Assembly: GCF_020733635.1 (NCBI RefSeq)
Contig: NZ_JAJFZL010000001.1
Span: 4,278,001-4,342,000, forward strand
Direction of reading: 5' to 3'
From: Nocardia spumae
GTDB taxonomy: Bacteria; Actinomycetota; Actinomycetes; Mycobacteriales; Mycobacteriaceae
DNA: 64,000 nucleotides
Part shown: piece after piece, positions 25,053-32,559 of the stretch
How the letters are laid out: every line of letters starts with the position of its first letter
Numbering within the stretch: the first letter of the stretch is position 1
The notes under the pieces: generated by a model
The model's database searches: none
The model's input: the letters and a program-made list of their open reading frames with translations, nothing else
What the model was told of the DNA's origin: nothing
Made by a program: the position numbers and the translations under genes

Positions 25053-25252
25053 CACGCCACCTCGATCCGGCGGCTCACGCGGGCGACCTTGCGCATCGTG
25101 CGCAACTGATCGGCGCGCCACGCGCGCTCCTCGGGCGACAGCAGACCGTCCGGGTCCACCGCTCGCTCCAAGCGATTCAGGGAGGCAGGCCGGGCGTTGC
25201 CGCGGCGTGCACGGGAGACAGATTTGGCCTTCAGGCCAGATACACTGGACAT
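25052..25252 (-). CDS. Small basic protein, first gene of the long operon
   Basis: A 66-residue basic protein (MSSVSGLKAKSVSRARRGNA..., then LSPEERAWRADQLRTMRKVA). GAAAGG lies ten bases before the ATG at 25252. It opens the run of overlapping leftward genes that reaches the integrase, so its promoter must lie in 25,253-25,500. The high arginine content would suit nucleic-acid binding. No family recognised. Confidence 0.6.
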   Translation of the reverse strand: MSSVSGLKAKSVSRARRGNARPASLNRLERAVDPDGLLSPEERAWRADQLRTMRKVARVSRRIEVA

Positions 25253-25501
25253 GCTTCAGGGACCTTTCGTCCTGGAAGTGGGAAAATTGCTGAAGCGGCT
25301 GGAACCGCTTTGGTGCTTGGCTCCCCGGTAGCTGGAACTGCCGGGGAGTTCTCATTTGTCGGCTCAAGCAGAATCGCTGGAACGATCTGTCCGGCCGAAC
25401 GCCGTTGAGGCGGAAGCTCGAATCAAAGTTGTTTGTACAAGCCCCTTTCCGTGAGCTAGCGCGTGCTTATACGTATAGCGTGATCTGAGACGACGCCAAA
25501 C
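25253..25501. promoter_or_regulatory. Promoter region of the leftward element operon
   Basis: No gene is seen here. The stretch is less GC-rich than its surroundings and holds short perfect palindromes, TTGTACAA (25433-25440) and TATACGTATA (25468-25477), which may belong to promoters or operators of the leftward operon. Confidence 0.4.
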
Positions 25502-25522
25502 GGTGTGACAATCCGTCACACC
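25502..25522. promoter_or_regulatory. Inverted repeat GGTGTGAC/GTCACACC
   Basis: Perfect 8-bp arms separated by AATCC. It lies between the leftward operon and the rightward small regulator gene and is probably an operator for one of the element's regulators. Confidence 0.5.
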
Positions 25523-25525
25523 CTG

Positions 25526-25588
25526 GTCACGGTGGCTAGCCACCTCCAATATTACCGCACTAGTGGACGAATGGCTAGCCACCGTGAC
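25526..25588. promoter_or_regulatory. Double palindromic operator with 17-bp inverted arms
   Basis: GTCACGGTGGCTAGCCA (25526-25542) and its exact reverse complement (25572-25588) flank 29 AT-richer bases. Each arm also contains its own palindrome (GGTGGCTAGCCACC at 25531-25544 and TGGCTAGCCA at 25572-25581). The structure ends at the start region of the small rightward regulator gene. A near copy, GGTGGCTATCCACC, lies at 28150-28163 before the XRE regulator gene. Two-site cooperative binding is the likely use. Confidence 0.65.
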
Positions 25589-25600
25589 ATGCTTTTATCT

Positions 25601-25822
25601 ATGCCGAGCAAGCATCTGAATCCAGCCCGGGTCTACCGGCCGGACCCGGAGCTGTACCAGCGCGCCCAGGCGGCGGTTGAACAGGTCGGTTCGAATATGA
25701 ACGCCCACGTGATCGCTTTCCTGAGCTGGCTGGCCGGCGACACGAATGAGTTACCGCCTAGGCCGGACTCGTCGGATGACCGGCGAAGCGGCTCCGACCG
25801 GGCGACGCCAAAGCGAGACTAG
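25601..25822 (+). CDS. Small probable ribbon-helix-helix protein
   Basis: A 73-residue protein: RVYRPDPELYQRAQAAVEQV, then NMNAHVIAFLSWLAGD and a hydrophilic tail. A short strand followed by two helices is the pattern of ribbon-helix-helix (Arc/CopG/ParG) regulators, which bind palindromic repeats as dimers of dimers. It starts just after the double palindrome, so autoregulation and control of the opposite operon are likely. ATG 25601 or ATG 25589 could be the start; neither has a ribosome site, so the message may be leaderless. Its 3' end overlaps the convergent epimerase gene by four bases. Confidence 0.6.
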   Translation: MPSKHLNPARVYRPDPELYQRAQAAVEQVGSNMNAHVIAFLSWLAGDTNELPPRPDSSDDRRSGSDRATPKRD

Positions 25823-26730
25823 AGAACCGCGGCGCTCGCAGACCAAGCGTCCTGCACAATCTCCTCGATGCTGGAACGCATTGGCTCCCAACCGATTTCT
25901 GCGGCTGCCTTGGATGGATCCATGACCAGCACTGCTGGTTCGCGAGCGGGAGGACGGTACTCAAGCGGAATCTGGTTACCAACGACTCGCTCGACGGCGG
26001 TCACGACATCCATGACGCTGGTACCGCGACCGCTACCGATGTTGTACCGGGCCGTTCGGCCAGCTGCGGGAATATGCTCAATACACGCCACGAAGGCGTC
26101 GGCCACATCGTGAATATGCAGGTAGTCGCGAACAGCGGAACCATCGCCGTTGACGGACAGGGGAGTGTGCCTCGCCGCGGCCGTCAGTGCGCGTGGCAGC
26201 AATCGAGTCGGGTCGGGATCAACTCCCCCGGCTACGTTGGAAACCCGGGCGATGACGCCAGCGAGTTCGCCACCGCTGGCTTGGGCCTCGATCACAAGTT
26301 CGGCCGCAAGTTTGGTGCTTGCGTAGGGATGAGGGGGCGCATCAGGGAGCTGCTCGTTCATTGGTTGACGTTCCGGCGCTCCGTAGATTGACCCGGTCGA
26401 CGCGAACACTATCCGCCCGACCCCGCTGGCATTCATTGCATCCAGGAGAGCAATCGTCCCACCGACGTTCGCCCGGACGTATCGTGCGGCCTCGGCAAAT
26501 GAATCTCGGGCGCGCGTCAGCCCTGCCAGATGGCATACGGCATCGACACCATCTAGCGCTCGCCTCAGGGAGTCGACGTCAAGCAGATCTGCCGACCGCA
26601 CGTCCGCTGCTCCAGCGATGTCGGCGCCGACGGATCGCACCATGGCCATTGGCTCGTGTCCGGCGGCATCCAGCGCGGAGACGACAGCTCGACCGACGTA
26701 GCCATTTGCTCCGGTGACCAGTACGCGCAC
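25819..26730 (-). CDS. NAD-dependent epimerase/dehydratase (GalE-like)
   Basis: A 303-residue extended-SDR enzyme with the NAD-binding TGANGYVGRAVV at the start and the catalytic YASTK (tyrosine and lysine) preceded by the serine region FASTGSIYG. The C-terminal part has YLHIHDVADAFV, the usual UDP-sugar binding block. It probably epimerises or dehydrates a nucleotide sugar. The GTG start at 26730 has no clear ribosome site and lies 15 bp after the XRE regulator stop, so the two form an operon. It is metabolic cargo in the right part of the element. Confidence 0.82.
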   Translation of the reverse strand: MRVLVTGANGYVGRAVVSALDAAGHEPMAMVRSVGADIAGAADVRSADLLDVDSLRRALDGVDAVCHLAGLTRARDSFAEAARYVRANVGGTIALLDAMNASGVGRIVFASTGSIYGAPERQPMNEQLPDAPPHPYASTKLAAELVIEAQASGGELAGVIARVSNVAGGVDPDPTRLLPRALTAAARHTPLSVNGDGSAVRDYLHIHDVADAFVACIEHIPAAGRTARYNIGSGRGTSVMDVVTAVERVVGNQIPLEYRPPAREPAVLVMDPSKAAAEIGWEPMRSSIEEIVQDAWSASAAVL

Positions 26731-26745
26731 CAGGCCATCATGACA

Positions 26746-28128
26746 CTAGGGGAGCAATACGTGGCGGTACCGCCACGTCAACGCGACGCATGCAGCGGCG
26801 GCCGCGGCGAGCGGCTCGTGGTTCAGAACACGCCGGACATTGTCGGGCGTCCAACTGATTCCGACCGTGCCGGCCTCCGACGGGTAGATCTCACCCTCAG
26901 AGTTCTGCGACACCAGTCCTTCGAACGCAGCATCGAAAACCTCAGAGTCCATGACAACTGCTGTGAGGATCTCGCCCGCCGGCGCCAATGGATCCATACC
27001 CATTCCAAAGCACCATGCCTGAACCTTCCCGGAAGCACGGCCGTCGGTCAACGTCCGAAACGGCTCGATGTCGTAATCGACGGGCGTGCCACTACTTCCG
27101 TCATGTTCCGGAGTGTCCAGAAACTCCTCGGAAAACTCACGAATCATGTTCCGCCACAGGCTGAAATCTCTCGATATATTCGCCTGCCCGATCGCTGCTG
27201 GTTGAAATACTCCCGCAGGAATGATGTGTGTCAGCCCGGCCGCGAGTGTCACCTGAGTCGAGCCGCGACGATGAAGGAAGAACGTATCTCCTTCGGGAGC
27301 ACGTCTTATGGTCAGCGTATTGATACTCGGCAGGATTGGGCGACGCTCAGGGGTAAACAAGTCACCAATCCGGCGGCGGAACGGTAGGTCATCAAGGGTG
27401 AATCGTCCAGGCCCGCTGTGCGCTATCCACGCCGCGGCGGTCTCATGCGCGACGACCTCACATACATCCACCATGTCGAAGTACGTCGTCAACCCGAATG
27501 TCATCCGGCCGCCGAGCTCGTCGAACGATACGTCGAGCAATCGGTACGACGTTCGATTCTCGAACAGGGATGGACGGGCAATTGCCCTGATCGCTTGGCT
27601 GTATCGGTTGTACCGCAGTCCGTTCGTCCGAAGGGGCCTGCAATGCTCCGACTCGGGTTCGGTGCCGTCAAGCGCAGGCGGAGAAGCATCGTCCTGAAAA
27701 TCAAGCTGTATAGCATCGAGATCAATCGGCGCTGGCGCCATCCAGCTCGGCCGAGTGATGCAAGTAGTACCTTCGATCGGCGTCACATCCCAGTACAGAC
27801 GCGCGGCGGCGGCCGTCAGTTCGTGCCGGTTCCGGTTCAGGGTTTGTCGCACGAGTCGCCAGTCGGTGACCTCGTCTACGCGTTGGGCCTGGACGGTGTC
27901 GGGCAAGTCCGTGAGTCCGAAGGTCTCTGGAGGCAAGTCCATCGCATGTGCAAAGTGCCGGAGTTGCACAACATCACGGCAGACCCGGCTACCACTGAGA
28001 TACTTCGAAACCAAGGTTCGATCGATGCCGAGCACGCGCGCCATTTCCTCATGCTTGGTCAACCCATGCGCTCGCATGTAGGCACGGATCACGTCCGGCA
28101 AGCGGGAATCGTGCACGGAATTCGACAT
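26746..28128 (-). CDS. XRE-type regulator with large C-terminal domain
   Basis: The 460-residue protein has an N-terminal XRE helix-turn-helix (LTKHEEMARVLGIDRTLVSKYL at about residues 23-44, followed by GSRVCRDVVQLRHFAHAM). The large C-terminal part has blocks such as VAHETAAAWIAHSGPG and FSLWRNMIREFSEEFL. The latter recalls a degenerate Nudix-like helix, so the domain may sense a nucleotide or nucleotide sugar. AGGAGGGG precedes the ATG. It is co-transcribed with the sugar epimerase, which suits a sensor of that pathway, and a GGTGGCTATCCACC site lies 22 bp upstream. Confidence 0.7.
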   Translation of the reverse strand: MSNSVHDSRLPDVIRAYMRAHGLTKHEEMARVLGIDRTLVSKYLSGSRVCRDVVQLRHFAHAMDLPPETFGLTDLPDTVQAQRVDEVTDWRLVRQTLNRNRHELTAAAARLYWDVTPIEGTTCITRPSWMAPAPIDLDAIQLDFQDDASPPALDGTEPESEHCRPLRTNGLRYNRYSQAIRAIARPSLFENRTSYRLLDVSFDELGGRMTFGLTTYFDMVDVCEVVAHETAAAWIAHSGPGRFTLDDLPFRRRIGDLFTPERRPILPSINTLTIRRAPEGDTFFLHRRGSTQVTLAAGLTHIIPAGVFQPAAIGQANISRDFSLWRNMIREFSEEFLDTPEHDGSSGTPVDYDIEPFRTLTDGRASGKVQAWCFGMGMDPLAPAGEILTAVVMDSEVFDAAFEGLVSQNSEGEIYPSEAGTVGISWTPDNVRRVLNHEPLAAAAAACVALTWRYRHVLLP

Positions 28129-28149
28129 ACACCCCTCCTGGCACCCAAC

Positions 28150-28163
28150 GGTGGCTATCCACC
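28150..28163. promoter_or_regulatory. GGTGGCTATCCACC site before the XRE gene
   Basis: A 14-bp imperfect palindrome that differs by one base from the perfect palindrome at 25531-25544. Both lie directly before regulator genes of the same element, so one protein may bind both sites. Confidence 0.5.
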
Positions 28164-28348
28164 CAGGGTACTACCAAAGTGCTGAGCTGAGACCAACAAT
28201 CGCCATTCCAGCGAAATCCACCTCCCGGTGCCGGTCCCTACTCGACCAACTTCTGACAGAACCCGGAAATCCGAAGTCTCCACGAACCTCACACTCACCC
28301 AGTGCCGGTTCTCCCTAGTCCAGTCTTCCTGTCCAGTCACTCTGTTCT

Positions 28349-28502
28349 CCCCTGTTGGCCCCGCCGACCAGCCCCATCCATCCCAACTGTCTGCCTGCCT
28401 GCCGCAAGGACACTAAATGCGCCCGCAGGGTGTGTTTAGTGTCCTTGCGGCAGGCAGGCAGACACCACCACGAAAACTGCTGGTCGGCGGGGCAAACAGG
28501 GG
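28349..28502. repeat. Outer inverted repeat of a nested palindrome block
   Basis: The arms 28349-28371 and 28480-28502 are 23 bp each and match as inverted copies at 22 positions. Key letters are CCCCTGTTGGCCCC on the left and GGGGCAAACAGGGG on the right. They enclose a perfect 30-bp hairpin and abut a 50-bp palindrome. No gene is present in 28,164-28,565; the open frames seen there come from the repeat symmetry. Confidence 0.85.
28388..28464. repeat. Hairpin with perfect 30-bp stem and 17-nt loop
   Basis: The left arm 28388-28417 (starts TGTCTGCCTGCC, ends GGACACTAAA) and the right arm 28435-28464 are exact reverse complements. The loop is GC-rich. This is far longer than a normal terminator and lacks a T run, so it is more likely a recombination, replication or transfer signal, or the remains of a small palindromic transposon. 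Confidence 0.9.
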
Positions 28503-28548
28503 TGGACAGTGGCGTACGGACTATAGTCCGTACGCCACTGTCCACCCC
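28499..28548. repeat. Perfect 50-bp palindrome
   Basis: From GGGGTGGACAGTGG to CCACTGTCCACCCC the sequence reads the same on both strands with no spacer; the centre is ACTATAGT at 28520-28527. It overlaps the last four bases of the outer repeat and ends 17 bp before the stop codon of the DUF4365 gene. Confidence 0.92.
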
Positions 28549-28565
28549 ACGGATCAGTTAGAAGT

Positions 28566-31427
28566 TCAGCTCGAAGCTTCCTGCTCGCGCCGGCCAAGCC
28601 CATCGAACGCCATCTTCCGTGCTGCGGAAGAGGTGTGATGGCTGAGCATTTCAAGGTGTGGAACCACCGTTTCCGACGGTTCGGTACCAGACAGTGCGGC
28701 CGCAACATACCTCGCGAGTAACGTCCCAGTATCTCTCGCCAGCAAGGTCTCCAACAGCAGACTGGATTCCGGAATAGCTACCCCTAACGTCACCCAGCGC
28801 GCTACGCACCACCCAACCTCTGCTCGAACATCAGCGACTGTGTCATCTGCCAGCACTGCAAAAAGGTCCAACTCCTCTGGATTGCGACGTCGTTCGATTA
28901 TCCGAGCCAGAGTTTTCCGCTGTTCCGGCCCTGACGTAATAAGACTCCACTTTCGTACAGTGGAGACCGAACCGGGCCTGAATGCTTCTAGCACCTCCGT
29001 GGCTAGATGCTGAACGCCTGGCCAGCCGAGCAAGGAGACTCCTTCGCGAAGTTCTAGATTTCGAATAACCGCCTCCAGATCATTTTTAATTTCATCAGTC
29101 AATTTTTCTGAAACCTCTGTTAGCGCCGTCAGGGACCCTGATATATCTCGAGGATCGACCCGTGGATCGCTCAGCAGTTCTTTTATCGGATTCCAGTCAG
29201 CCCACTCCGGATGCCACGCATTGAGCAGAGTCAGAGCCCTGCCAAATCCTCTTCTGCCATTGGCGTAGGCATGCCTGCTCGCCTCGGTAATAATGTTTCG
29301 AATTCCCTCTCCTAGCGCCGTAATCTGCGCCGCAACTACATCACCCGGCAACGACGAAGCGCTATTAAGCGCTATGAGCGCTCTCCATGAGCCGCCGCGA
29401 GCGGCATCTAGCAGTTGCTCGCGGGCCTCCTCGTCGTTTTCAGCTAAGAGCGCCGAGAGCGCATTGTGTAATTCCCAATTATCGCCTTCTCTCGCATGTA
29501 TCCCACTTCTATCTTGCGTAGTCCACGATCCGCTCGGAATCGCCCTAACCACGGCAGCGTAGGAGTGGGCATAGGCTTGATCGGACTGAGCGGGAAGGTT
29601 AACGATGTGTGCAACTACTTCACTGGCTACTACCTCGGACGTTGACGACACTAGCGCCGCCAACATCTTCAATACGTATATTCGCACAGCAAATGTCGGC
29701 TGAACCCTTTCACAATACTCTTCAGGGTCCTCCAGAATGCGCAGCGCCCACCTAGCGTATCGGTCGGCCTCATCTGCCTCAAGGATGTCGGCTGCGCACG
29801 TTATAAGTTTCAAGTCTGCGTTTGCAGAAGTGACCGTGGATTCATCCAGATCGACATCTCTTGAAGCATTTCTAGCTGCTAGCGCCGGTCCAGCCAAGAC
29901 GATACGATTCAGGGCCAATTCAAGTGAATCCGAGTCGCCAGACCGCCGAAGATCTGTTAGCGCACCGGCTATTAAATCAACTGAACTGTCGCTATCTGAT
30001 GACCCAAGGATATGTCGAGAGAGTAGTGAGAGTGCATGTCGCCATCCGCTCTGATCACCGGCGAAGCCAGACATGAGAGTGGCCGATCGCAGATGTAGCC
30101 ATGCGGAGTTGCTGGACCCGAACTTGATGGACGACTTCAACGAGGCCGTGTTCGCCCAGTCCTCAAATCGCTCGCCGAAGTCGCTGCCCAGCCCCCAAGC
30201 GACCTGCTGGTTCCGCCACCAGCCAGCGAGGGTGTCTGAATCGGAGATCGCTTGGGCAAGGTTTCTTTCTCCCCAACCGCTCGTCGCGAAGATAAGCTCT
30301 GCTGCAGCGGCCGCAATCGCGGTACCTGTGGGATCATGCGATGAGGTGGCTCGAACACGCTGTACGTCAAGAGCAACGTCACGCGATTCTCTGATATTTC
30401 CTAGCTCGCGAAGGGCCCGCGCCTTCTGCACTCGTAGCCATGCGTTATCCATAGGCAACGATTTGTCCAAATCAAGAGCGGATTCCAATTCCACCAATGC
30501 CTGTTCGGACTGTCCATTCTCGATCAGCGCCGCCGCATAGACGACAACGGCAGCCGCATGCTGCTCAGGTCGATTAGCAAGCGCTCCGGGCGTAATACTA
30601 GCTTCTAGGAGCGGGGGGAACAGTTCCAAGGATCCCTGGTTTATGAAATCGTAGATCGCGGTAAACAACTTCCAGTCCCATTCGGGCAGTTGTCTAAGGA
30701 TCTCGATGGAGCGGTAGGGCGACGTTTTTCCGGTCAACCTTTCGATATCTTGCGCGGATTGGAAACGGTTCATCCTGCATAGCGTCAACATCGCGATAGA
30801 CTGAATAGCAGAGACCGTGTCGGGCTCTGAATTGGGGTGGGGAGCGACCAATCTCGGCGTTATTAGCGCATGACGCAACTCATCACGAGGAGAAATGTCA
30901 TTAGCCTCACTCCAGGCGGAGCCTTCCCAGCCTGGCGAGCTTCGTTGGGTCGCCGCGGCCTCGACCAGCTTGTCGCGCATATCTTGACACACTGTTTGAG
31001 TTTTGGGCACCGTGAGTTTTCCAGCGCGCTCAGTCCACTCGACCGCATCCGTCGTCACATGCGCCCAATATGAAGTGCCGGTTTCAAGGTCATGTAAGAC
31101 GACGAGGTGGACGACCGAATGGTTGAGCCAATAGTGAAAATGATCCCGCGATTCCCGAAAAACCCAACCCGTAACCTCACCAGTCTCGCTCGAACGGATA
31201 GGTTCTTTGAAATATTTCGACGTTCTAGAAGAATTCTCGCTGGTCTTCACTTGGGCACCGATCAGAAGACCCAGGTCGAATCTGCGATCGTCGCGCACCA
31301 TTAGCCAGAGATCCGTACCCAAATCATGGTATGCGTTGTCAGTAACTCCCCATCCCAAGCTCTTGAATTGGCGCTCTACGGCACTTTGCCCTGTTGAGCC
31401 AATCCTTTCTTGTTCGCTCGCACGCAT
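28566..31427 (-). CDS. DUF4365 nuclease-like protein with long helical-repeat region
   Basis: The 953-residue protein starts with a DUF4365-type domain of the PD-(D/E)XK nuclease superfamily: GQSAVERQFKSLGWGVTDNA, then DLGTDLWLMV and GLLIGAQVKTS, with the E, D and QxK residues in order (residues 14-62). The remaining 800 residues are alpha-helical repeats resembling TPR and then HEAT/ARM units (for example VRAEVGWCVARWVTLG and AARKMAFDGLGRR). Codon use is clearly more AT-rich than in neighbouring genes, a sign of recent acquisition. GAGGAG precedes the ATG. It is divergent from a GIY-YIG-like gene at the far end of the element, which makes a defence role plausible but unproven. Confidence 0.75.
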   Translation of the reverse strand: MRASEQERIGSTGQSAVERQFKSLGWGVTDNAYHDLGTDLWLMVRDDRRFDLGLLIGAQVKTSENSSRTSKYFKEPIRSSETGEVTGWVFRESRDHFHYWLNHSVVHLVVLHDLETGTSYWAHVTTDAVEWTERAGKLTVPKTQTVCQDMRDKLVEAAATQRSSPGWEGSAWSEANDISPRDELRHALITPRLVAPHPNSEPDTVSAIQSIAMLTLCRMNRFQSAQDIERLTGKTSPYRSIEILRQLPEWDWKLFTAIYDFINQGSLELFPPLLEASITPGALANRPEQHAAAVVVYAAALIENGQSEQALVELESALDLDKSLPMDNAWLRVQKARALRELGNIRESRDVALDVQRVRATSSHDPTGTAIAAAAAELIFATSGWGERNLAQAISDSDTLAGWWRNQQVAWGLGSDFGERFEDWANTASLKSSIKFGSSNSAWLHLRSATLMSGFAGDQSGWRHALSLLSRHILGSSDSDSSVDLIAGALTDLRRSGDSDSLELALNRIVLAGPALAARNASRDVDLDESTVTSANADLKLITCAADILEADEADRYARWALRILEDPEEYCERVQPTFAVRIYVLKMLAALVSSTSEVVASEVVAHIVNLPAQSDQAYAHSYAAVVRAIPSGSWTTQDRSGIHAREGDNWELHNALSALLAENDEEAREQLLDAARGGSWRALIALNSASSLPGDVVAAQITALGEGIRNIITEASRHAYANGRRGFGRALTLLNAWHPEWADWNPIKELLSDPRVDPRDISGSLTALTEVSEKLTDEIKNDLEAVIRNLELREGVSLLGWPGVQHLATEVLEAFRPGSVSTVRKWSLITSGPEQRKTLARIIERRRNPEELDLFAVLADDTVADVRAEVGWCVARWVTLGVAIPESSLLLETLLARDTGTLLARYVAAALSGTEPSETVVPHLEMLSHHTSSAARKMAFDGLGRREQEASS

Positions 31428-31677
31428 TTACGCTTCTCCTCTTCACCGGCAACCATCAGGTTTCACTCGGACAAACTGCAGCGTCACCTCATTGAGCAAG
31501 TCCCCCAACATGTTCGGAACGTTACACCGGCTCATCGCCTCGTTTGATCAGGAACCGCGGAAGCATGAACGATTGCTGCTCGACCGCCGAACGGGCTGAA
31601 GAAACCTGGCCTCGAGGTGACGCTGGGCCTGAGGTTATGCATTGATAGATGTTGCCTGACAGCCCTTTTGAGGTGCG

Positions 31678-32310
31678 GTGGCGCTGTACCGTGATTGCGT
31701 GGAAGAAGGTTCAACGCCAGTGTTCAGCGATTGGCGGCAGTCCCTACGAGCACTCACTTCGACCAGAGCAGCTGCCCAATCGTGGCGTCACACGCGGTAC
31801 CAGTTCGCTCACCGGCTCGGGCAAGCTCTGGCCGGGATGGGAGAAAACGGCGAGCCTCCGATATCCGGCCACGTCGTGTACGGCGTGTGGCTGGAGTGGG
31901 GACTTCTGTACGTCGGACAAACTGGCGAAGCGGGTCGCCGGCTCCGAGACCTCGCGATCGGCGAAAGTCATCACCTGGCTAGCACATACCCGCCGGAGAT
32001 CTGGAGCCGCGTTGCAGTGGTCTCCTGGCCTCGACTTCCCGAGGCGCAATCGATGATTGAGCAGTTCGGGGAGCAGGAAGTCAGTCTCGGCCTCGAACAT
32101 CGTCTGCAGGCCGAACTCCGACCTCTGGCCAACGCATCACGCAGGAAACCCGATGGCAGTTGGCGGGCTGTCGACTGGTCGACTAGCCGATCGCGTGGAG
32201 CGGTTGTGGCCGAACACCTCGACGCACTGTTCGGTTCCGTTTTGAGCGTTTGGGATGCGACAGCTAGCTCGACAGAGTGCCGCGTCGTGTCACCAGCAGA
32301 TCTACTGTAG
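31678..32310 (+). CDS. GIY-YIG-like nuclease-fold protein
   Basis: The 210-residue protein shows a GIY-YIG-like core: VVYGVWLEWGLLYVGQTGEA at about residues 64-83 (the first strand pair), RRLRDLAIGESHHL with the arginine and histidine, and EHRLQAELRPLA with a candidate catalytic glutamate. The first triplet is GVW rather than GIY, as in diverged members. It probably cleaves DNA. GTG 31678 follows GAGG; later GTGs at 31699 and 31720 are possible. It is the last cargo gene before the right attachment site, divergent from the DUF4365 gene across a 250-bp gap. Confidence 0.62.
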   Translation: MALYRDCVEEGSTPVFSDWRQSLRALTSTRAAAQSWRHTRYQFAHRLGQALAGMGENGEPPISGHVVYGVWLEWGLLYVGQTGEAGRRLRDLAIGESHHLASTYPPEIWSRVAVVSWPRLPEAQSMIEQFGEQEVSLGLEHRLQAELRPLANASRRKPDGSWRAVDWSTSRSRGAVVAEHLDALFGSVLSVWDATASSTECRVVSPADLL

Positions 32311-32468
32311 CCGGTAACCACGAAGCTGGTCCCCACCGCGTGCACCCAGGAATCCTGGGGCCATTTTGGGGCCACACGTCGTCAGCAGCTCTGCACGGGC
32401 AGCACTTTCGTCGCGCCGTCCTTGGAAAGATTTCGCGCGTGACGTGCGCAAACGATATCAACAGGGAG

Positions 32469-32511
32469 CTGGGGGTCAAGTGGTCGCAGGTTCAAATCCT
32501 GTCAGCCCGAC
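32469..32511 (+). repeat. attR: displaced tRNA-Pro 3' end
   Basis: This is the right copy of the 43-bp core, identical to 11102-11144, but without the 5' half of a tRNA in front of it. It is followed by its own terminator and by a decayed integrase, just as the left copy is followed by the active one, so it also served as left end of a second element. Confidence 0.92.
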
Positions 32512-32517
32512 AGACAG

Positions 32518-32552
32518 AAAATCCCCTCTGACCTCGGTCGGAGGGGATTTTT
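32518..32552. terminator. Terminator hairpin after attR
   Basis: AAAATCCCCTCTGACC pairs with GGTCGGAGGGGATTTTT with one G-T pair. It is the diverged copy of the terminator at 11149-11184 and has the same position relative to the attachment core. Confidence 0.8.
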
Positions 32553-32559
32553 CGTTGCC

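Noticed and set aside
28388..28464. CRISPR-like or simple terminator reading of the hairpin
   Set aside because: There is only one copy with no regular spacers, and no T run follows the stem.
28315..28638. Overlapping small open frames on both strands
   Set aside because: They arise from the inverted repeats; the mirrored peptides reflect palindrome symmetry, not genes.
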